From positions 1 through 64,000 of the forward strand of contig CAMWNP010000005.1 of the NCBI GenBank assembly GCA_947175645.1: a stretch of 64,000 bases of DNA, in the 5' to 3' direction. Positions 59,162 to 64,000 of this stretch are shown piece by piece. Position numbers and translations under genes: made by a program. A model generated the notes under the pieces. The model was not told where the DNA came from. It made no database searches and saw nothing but the letters and a program-made list of their open reading frames with translations. The stretch's first letter is position 1. Every line of letters begins with the position of its first letter. This stretch comes from an uncultured Porphyromonadaceae bacterium. GTDB lineage: Bacteria; Bacteroidota; Bacteroidia; Bacteroidales; Muribaculaceae.

Positions 59162-60306
59162 CCGATTCCTGTGAAAAATATTACGCCGAAGTCCTCTCCC
59201 AACTGCAATGCGGGGGAAACCTTCGTGTAATCCCTTCTGACCGCCGGTACTCCAAAGCCGCAGATTTCTCAACAAATGATTATCTAGGTTACGGTTCACT
59301 GACGCTCCGGGATATGGCTGAATATGATCCCGAATTGCCTGATCTCCCTATGACTTCATCCGCATCAAGATTGCTTGCGGCCACCCAACGGGAGTATGAC
59401 GCTCTGGAGCGGATGCTTGAATCACTCTATAAGGGAAAACGTGCCCTCATTTTCAACAGCGGTTATCATGCCAACACAGGTATAATAGGTGCTCTGGCCG
59501 ACCGCTCCACCATTATTCTGGCCGATCGTCTTGTTCATGCCAGCATCATTGACGGGATACTTTTGTCCAGAGCAAAATTTTTCCGTTTCGAGCACAACAA
59601 TACTGATGACCTCAGGCGGTTGTTGAAGAAATGTTATGAACCGGGCAAGAGGATTTGGATTGTAGTGGAATCGGTTTACAGTATGGATGGCGATTATGCC
59701 GATGTCAACGCGCTTCTTGAGATAAAGAGGGAGTATCCGGGCGTTATGCTGTATGTTGACGAAGCACATGCCTTCGGTGTCAACGGCCCTCATGGATTAG
59801 GGCTGGTGGAGTCATCCGGCAACCCTGCCGAGGTAGATGTCACGGTGGCTACGTTCGGCAAAGCATTAGCCTCCTACGGAGCGTTCGCCATTGTCAGCGA
59901 AACCCTCCGCGGATATCTTCTCAACCGTGCCCGCAGTTTCATCTTCTCAACCTCACTGCCCCCCATGCAGATTCGATGGACCCAACGTATGATAGAACGG
60001 ATGCTGGGCGATGATGCCGCAAGAGAACGCCTGCGAAGCCTGTCGGAAAGACTCCATGACATAATCACCGGAGGCAGCGGAGTGCCTTCTGTGGTCAGTC
60101 ATATCCAGCCCCTTGTTACCGGTGATGCCGGGCGGGCGGTGGAACTGTCACGCCGTCTGGCCGAACATGATATCATCGTGCTTCCTATCCGCACCCCCAC
60201 TGTGCCCGCAGGTACGGAACGGCTCCGCTTCAGCCTGAGCGCAGCATTGACGGATGACAATATGCAGGAATTGAAAAACGTACTGAAACTATGCGCAGAC
60301 ATCTGA
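59158..60306 (+). CDS. bioF: 8-amino-7-oxononanoate synthase
   Basis: 382 residues, alpha-oxoamine synthase family. It condenses pimeloyl-thioester with alanine to give KAPA. Family marks are '[11 protein letters not shown]' near residue 38, '[13 protein letters not shown]' near 97, '[17 protein letters not shown]' near 200, and the PLP Lys in '[13 protein letters not shown]' near 236. The start ATG overlaps bioA (ATGA) and the 3' end overlaps the following fusion gene by 16 bases. Confidence 0.95.
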   Translation: MTDSCEKYYAEVLSQLQCGGNLRVIPSDRRYSKAADFSTNDYLGYGSLTLRDMAEYDPELPDLPMTSSASRLLAATQREYDALERMLESLYKGKRALIFNSGYHANTGIIGALADRSTIILADRLVHASIIDGILLSRAKFFRFEHNNTDDLRRLLKKCYEPGKRIWIVVESVYSMDGDYADVNALLEIKREYPGVMLYVDEAHAFGVNGPHGLGLVESSGNPAEVDVTVATFGKALASYGAFAIVSETLRGYLLNRARSFIFSTSLPPMQIRWTQRMIERMLGDDAARERLRSLSERLHDIITGGSGVPSVVSHIQPLVTGDAGRAVELSRRLAEHDIIVLPIRTPTVPAGTERLRFSLSAALTDDNMQELKNVLKLCADI

Positions 60307-61670
60307 TCCACAGTGCTCCGGGCAACCGTTCGGCCATAGCCTTTTTTGCAGGATGGGCCATGGACAGCACCCCTTTCCGCAAATTGCATAAGAGCGGCTA
60401 TGACATATATCTGTTTTATGACTACAGGACAGTGGAGCCGGAACTCTACACTTCGTTGTTCAGGAAATATGAAAAGGTGGCGGTTGTAGCGTGGTCCTTT
60501 GGCGTTGCGGTGGCAAACCGGCTGATTTCGACTCGGGAGGAAACCCGTATAGCGGTGAACGGTACGGCGCAGGGAGTGGACAATCACTGTGGGCTGCCCA
60601 AACCATATAACGATCTGACCTTGAAGAGACTTTCTCCCGAAACGCTTGATACATTCTATCATAAGGTGTTCGCAGATGATGAAGGTGACTGGTTTTTCTC
60701 CAGTCTGCCGCAACGTCCGCTTGATGAATTGGCTGCGGAACTCAGAACGCTCGGTGAGACGGAATTCACATCGCCGTCGCCTTATTGGGATAAGGCTTAC
60801 ATAAGTGAGTACGACAAGATCATTCCTCCGGTCAACCAGTTCAACAGTTGGCGGGAATTCAGTCCGGAAGTCATAGCCGATGGTGCGCATGGGGTTGATT
60901 TTCAGAAAATCATCGACTCGGATATTGTCAATAAAGCGGTAGTCGCACAACGGTTCACCCGAAAGGCCAGGAGTTATGAGGATAATGCTGACGTTCAGCG
61001 CGACATGGCAGCCGAACTGATGCGCCTGCTTGATAAAAACGGCATCTCCATAGGGGGGAAGGATATCCTTGAGGTGGGTATAGGAACAGGATTTCTGACT
61101 CGTCTGTACTGCGGCCGTCATCCGTCATCCGTCACTGCCGTAGATCTTGCTGACAGTGAGACTCTCACGGCCATTATCGCCGATGCTCTTCCTGATTTCA
61201 GCGGAACTGTCCTCACGGCTGATGCCGAGCGGTTTGTGGCGGACAAAACAGATTGCTACGATGTGATTCTCACCGCATCCACAATCCAGTGGTTCAATTC
61301 CCAGCGTCTTTTCCTGTCAAATTGTGCCAGGGCACTCCGCAAAGGTGGTGTGCTGGCAATAGCCACTTTCGCTCCGGGAACATTCCATGAGATTACAGAA
61401 ATAACCCGCAGTGCCTTGACTTATTATCCAATAGAATGGTACAGGCAGAATTCGGGCCCGTCGCTGCAACTTGCGGACTGTAAGGAGGATAACATCATTC
61501 TCAAGTTCTCTGATCCGCGTCGGGTACTCGAGCATATATCGCTGACGGGTGTCAACGCCGTCAGTCATCAGCCATCCACAGTCAGTCACACCATCAGTCT
61601 GCTGCGCCGGCTACCTGACGAGCCTACTCTAACGTATAATCCCATTTATCTGATATTTAAAAAAATATGA
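60291..61670 (+). CDS. bioC: BioG-BioC fusion: pimeloyl-ACP methyl ester esterase plus malonyl-ACP O-methyltransferase
   Basis: 459 residues carrying two enzymes. Residues 1 to about 215 match BioG, an alpha/beta-hydrolase esterase: 'FFAGWAMDSTPF' near 19 and the nucleophile elbow 'VAWSFGVAVA' near 66-75 with the catalytic Ser. Residues about 220-459 match BioC, an S-adenosylmethionine methyltransferase: 'FTRKARSYEDNADVQRDMA', motif I 'DILEVGIGTGFLT' and 'ASTIQWF'. BioC methylates malonyl-ACP to start pimelate synthesis, and BioG removes the methyl group at the end. Having both in one chain keeps the opening and closing steps together. It overlaps bioF by 16 and bioD by 4 bases. Confidence 0.92.
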   Translation: MRRHLIHSAPGNRSAIAFFAGWAMDSTPFRKLHKSGYDIYLFYDYRTVEPELYTSLFRKYEKVAVVAWSFGVAVANRLISTREETRIAVNGTAQGVDNHCGLPKPYNDLTLKRLSPETLDTFYHKVFADDEGDWFFSSLPQRPLDELAAELRTLGETEFTSPSPYWDKAYISEYDKIIPPVNQFNSWREFSPEVIADGAHGVDFQKIIDSDIVNKAVVAQRFTRKARSYEDNADVQRDMAAELMRLLDKNGISIGGKDILEVGIGTGFLTRLYCGRHPSSVTAVDLADSETLTAIIADALPDFSGTVLTADAERFVADKTDCYDVILTASTIQWFNSQRLFLSNCARALRKGGVLAIATFAPGTFHEITEITRSALTYYPIEWYRQNSGPSLQLADCKEDNIILKFSDPRRVLEHISLTGVNAVSHQPSTVSHTISLLRRLPDEPTLTYNPIYLIFKKI

Positions 61671-62299
61671 GCACAATATTCATTTCGGGAATCGATACCG
61701 ATGCCGGCAAAACCTATGCTACGGCATGGCTTGCCACTGAGTTTCTGAAAAAGGGTAAAACCGTTATCACCCAGAAGTTTATACAAACAGGCAACAAGGA
61801 TTTCTCAGAGGATATAGCCAAGCACAGGGAACTGATGAAAGTGGAGCCATATCCTGATGACGCAGACCACACCACTGCCCCGGTGATATTCAGTTATCCC
61901 GCGTCGGCTCAACTTGCAGCGCGTATCGACGGTAAAGAGATTGATCTTGGTGTCATTGACCGTGCCACGGAGAAACTTTCCGCCAGATATGATGTTGTGC
62001 TGATTGAAGGAGCCGGAGGTCTGATGGTGCCTGTCACCGACACATTTCTCACCATAGACTATATAGCATCACGCGGACTCCCGTGTGCCCTTGTGACGAA
62101 CTCCAGGCTGGGCTCAATAAACCACACGCTCCTCTCAATAGAGGCTCTGCTGAGCCGGAAGATCTCCATTCCCTATATCCTTTACAGCGAACATCTCGAT
62201 GATGATCCCCTGATAGCCGAGGATACCAAGGGTTTCATAGCCCGGTATGTGAAGCGCAATCTTCCTGACACGGAACTTCTGTTCGTTCCACGTTATTGA
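61667..62299 (+). CDS. bioD: Dethiobiotin synthetase
   Basis: 210 residues. The ATP P-loop is 'GIDTDAGKTYATAW' at residues 8-21, with 'EGAGGLMVPVT' near 118 as the second active-site motif. It forms dethiobiotin from diaminononanoate, CO2 and ATP. It overlaps the upstream fusion gene by 4 bases. bioB, the last enzyme, is not in the window. Confidence 0.95.
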   Translation: MSTIFISGIDTDAGKTYATAWLATEFLKKGKTVITQKFIQTGNKDFSEDIAKHRELMKVEPYPDDADHTTAPVIFSYPASAQLAARIDGKEIDLGVIDRATEKLSARYDVVLIEGAGGLMVPVTDTFLTIDYIASRGLPCALVTNSRLGSINHTLLSIEALLSRKISIPYILYSEHLDDDPLIAEDTKGFIARYVKRNLPDTELLFVPRY

Positions 62300-62310
62300 G
62301 TGTCATTGCC

Positions 62311-62661
62311 ATGGATCGTGTTGAACTTAACCGTGTCAGAATCTATGCCCACCACGGAGTGATGGAGCAGGAGCGAAAGGTGGGGAACCTGTTTGAGGTC
62401 ACCGTGCACCTTGAAGGGGATATGCAGACGGTTATGCAGACTGATGATATTTCGGCAGGGATATCATACGCTGATATTTTCGAGGAGGTGCGCAGGGTGA
62501 TGGATGAACCGTCAAAAACACTGGAACATGTGGCCTATCGCCTGAAATCGGCGCTGCTGCTCCGCTTTCCGCAGACCACCGGCGGGAGGATAACCGTTTC
62601 CAAACTCACTCCTCCGTTTGCGGCGCGACTGGACAACGCCTCATTCACCCACACGTGGTGA
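62311..62661 (+). CDS. folB: Dihydroneopterin aldolase
   Basis: 116 residues from the ATG at 62311; a TTG at 62296 overlapping the bioD stop would add five residues. It converts dihydroneopterin to 6-hydroxymethyldihydropterin in folate synthesis. The hallmark 'IYAHHGVMEQERKVGNLFEV' lies near residues 10-30 and 'SYADIFEEVRRVM' near 57. The catalytic Lys is in 'ITVSKLTPPF' near 100. It follows bioD by 11 bases and its 3' end overlaps the convergent tilS by 17 bases. Confidence 0.92.
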   Translation: MDRVELNRVRIYAHHGVMEQERKVGNLFEVTVHLEGDMQTVMQTDDISAGISYADIFEEVRRVMDEPSKTLEHVAYRLKSALLLRFPQTTGGRITVSKLTPPFAARLDNASFTHTW

Positions 62662-63961
62662 TTTTCAATATTCTCCGGCTTTGAGGCGTGACCTTGAAAA
62701 GTTCACTGCCTCGGATGCCTATCAGCCATATTGTCAAACCGTTACATGTCAGTAGGGATGTGGATTCTTTGGTGACGCTGTCGGTCTTGAGGTCATTGAA
62801 AATGTCGGAAATGAGTTTGCTGCGTCCGTTCATGCCGAACGGTTTCATTCGGTCGCCACGTACAGCCTTGCGTATTTCCCAGACTGCGTCAGCGGGTATC
62901 TTGTCAGCATCAATGTAAATCACCCGGCTGTCACGCTCAGGGTTGAACTCGGCCTGCGAGATTTCCTTGACTGTAAACCATGGGTTGGGGGAGTGGACAG
63001 ATTCAAGTATCATAGGTTTCATTTCCATCGGCTCACGCTGCCGAATCACAGCGAACCCACGATTGATTACCAGTTCGCAGTCACCGGACAGGAAGCGACT
63101 ACCGGATGTGGCAAGCAGCATGGCATCACACTGTGAGCGGTTGAATCCGCGTGGCTTTAGTATGTGAAACAAAATCTGTTCCGGATGCTGCTCGTTTGCT
63201 ATAAGTTTGTCAGTCAGCAGTTTGTTGTTGTCGAGATATTCTTTTCTCCATAGTTTTACGACATCGTCAAGCAATAAGGAATCGTCACGCAGATTGCCCA
63301 GCGATCGGGAAATACGAGTGAGAGCCCCGGGGAAGTCCTGCTCAAGTTGGGACAAGATGCCGTTTCGCAAGCGGTTGCGGGTGATGTCGTTGCTCAGGTT
63401 GCTGCTGTCAGTGACATAAGTCAGTCTCCGTTCTTCAAGATATTGAATGATTTCCTTACGGCTCATTTCCAGCAGCGGGCTGATGCGTCGGTCAGCCTGT
63501 GGCATTATCCCGCAAGCGCCATGTATGCCCGTACCTCTCAGCAGGTTCAGGAGCATGGTTTCCACATTGTCCTCCAGATGGTGACCTGTCGCAACCGCCT
63601 GGGCGTCATATTTTTCCTTTAGTTCGCTGAACCATTCGTAACGGAGTTCGCGGCAGGCCATCTCCATTGATTCGCCGGTGAGGGCCATCCGTTGCGGGAC
63701 ATTAAAATGGATAGTTTCAGATTTCGCACCTAACGCGCGGGCCACGTCAATGGCGTGTTTCATGTCGCGGTCGCTCTCCTCACCCCTCAGATGGAAGTTG
63801 CAGTGTGCGGCCACGCAGTCATATCCCAGGGCGGTCATGACGGCGAGCAGTGCCACGGAGTCCGCTCCTCCGCTCAATGCCACAATGACCTTGCCATTCC
63901 GAGGTCCGATTGCTATCTCACGAGAAATAAAATCGTTGACTTTTTCTTCAAAACCATTCAT
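62645..63961 (-). CDS. tilS: tRNA(Ile)-lysidine synthetase
   Basis: 438 residues, full length. It modifies the wobble C of the AUA-reading tRNA-Ile to lysidine. The PP-loop 'ALSGGADSVALL' is at residues 28-39, with 'ATGHHLEDNVETMLLNLLRG' near 125-145. The C-terminal TilS domain is visible as 'GDRMKPFGMNGRSKLISDIF'. The start lies just 8 bases downstream of a TAATTTTG box. It is convergent with folB. Confidence 0.95.
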   Translation of the reverse strand: MNGFEEKVNDFISREIAIGPRNGKVIVALSGGADSVALLAVMTALGYDCVAAHCNFHLRGEESDRDMKHAIDVARALGAKSETIHFNVPQRMALTGESMEMACRELRYEWFSELKEKYDAQAVATGHHLEDNVETMLLNLLRGTGIHGACGIMPQADRRISPLLEMSRKEIIQYLEERRLTYVTDSSNLSNDITRNRLRNGILSQLEQDFPGALTRISRSLGNLRDDSLLLDDVVKLWRKEYLDNNKLLTDKLIANEQHPEQILFHILKPRGFNRSQCDAMLLATSGSRFLSGDCELVINRGFAVIRQREPMEMKPMILESVHSPNPWFTVKEISQAEFNPERDSRVIYIDADKIPADAVWEIRKAVRGDRMKPFGMNGRSKLISDIFNDLKTDSVTKESTSLLTCNGLTIWLIGIRGSELFKVTPQSRRILKITTCG

Positions 63962-63969
63962 TGTAAATG

Positions 63970-63977
63970 CAAAATTA
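63970..63977 (-). promoter_or_regulatory. Candidate -7 box of tilS, close to the start codon
   Basis: The minus strand reads TAATTTTG (63977-63970), matching TAnnTTTG, 8 bases before the ATG at 63961. The -33 element would fall at or beyond the window edge and cannot be checked. Confidence 0.5.
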
Positions 63978-64000
63978 CAATTTATTCAGATTATTCGGAA

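Noticed and set aside
60099-61121. 340-codon minus-strand frame antisense to bioF/bioGC
   Set aside because: The plus-strand genes carry complete catalytic motifs. The antisense frame shows none and spans two genes.

Overview
The window looks like part of a Bacteroidales chromosome, most plausibly from the Muribaculaceae or a close relative. This is inferred from gene content and signals, not from a phylogeny. Upstream regions carry the Bacteroidetes promoter pattern (TTG or TTTG, 19-21 bp spacer, TAnnTTTG) and lack Shine-Dalgarno motifs. Gut Bacteroidales hallmarks include a TamB/TamL pair with a lipoprotein TamL, a BioG-BioC fusion, BspA-type leucine-rich repeats, and several secreted proteins ending in a related NLQG...PGxYI...KxxIR tail. 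No rRNA, tRNA or CRISPR array was seen.

Layout. 1-4.2 kb: a small secreted protein, an HxlR regulator with a co-transcribed unknown gene divergent from a cupin, and an overlapping HD hydrolase / HIRAN-domain pair. 4.2-10 kb: a giant glycine-rich, LRR-bearing secreted protein and a YciI-like protein. 10.2-14.5 kb: an oxalate catabolism operon (frc, oxc, AEC carrier) with a good promoter. 14.7-17.6 kb: a short Rhs-core protein with an exchanged C-terminal domain resembling an L,D-transpeptidase, followed by two paralogous exported SH3-like proteins. This is a candidate polymorphic toxin/immunity cassette. 17.6-22 kb: a dTDP-3-amino-3,6-dideoxyhexose operon (rfbB, rfbA, two tandem 3,4-ketoisomerase paralogues, an aminotransferase) headed by a tiny secreted protein. 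22-23.9 kb: an unusual stop/start-overlapping module (hsdM fragment, fic, hsdS fragment, four-helix-bundle protein) with 9-bp tandem repeat arrays at both ends. 23.9-29.1 kb: a greA-led operon with a HIT protein, a thioredoxin-fold lipoprotein lacking CxxC, another lipoprotein and an ABC exporter.

29.3-34.1 kb: a beta-propeller protein and a large exported amidase. 34.3-45 kb: glutaminase, acyl-CoA synthetase, TamB, TamL and an S1/P1 nuclease. 45.3-51.1 kb: a tripartite RND efflux operon. 51.2-56.5 kb: a phosphodiester glycosidase and two periplasmic chaperones of the parvulin/SurA type. 56.6-64 kb: an iron alcohol dehydrogenase, the biotin operon bioA-bioF-bioGC-bioD with folB, and tilS.

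Between genes there is a dispersed repeat of about 125 bp in four copies (2.2, 9.4, 10.0 and 45.1 kb), three of them running straight into a terminator hairpin. The most original signals are the Rhs-tip/SH3 cassette, the hsdM'-fic-hsdS'-four-helix module with its 9-bp repeats, and the dispersed repeat family.
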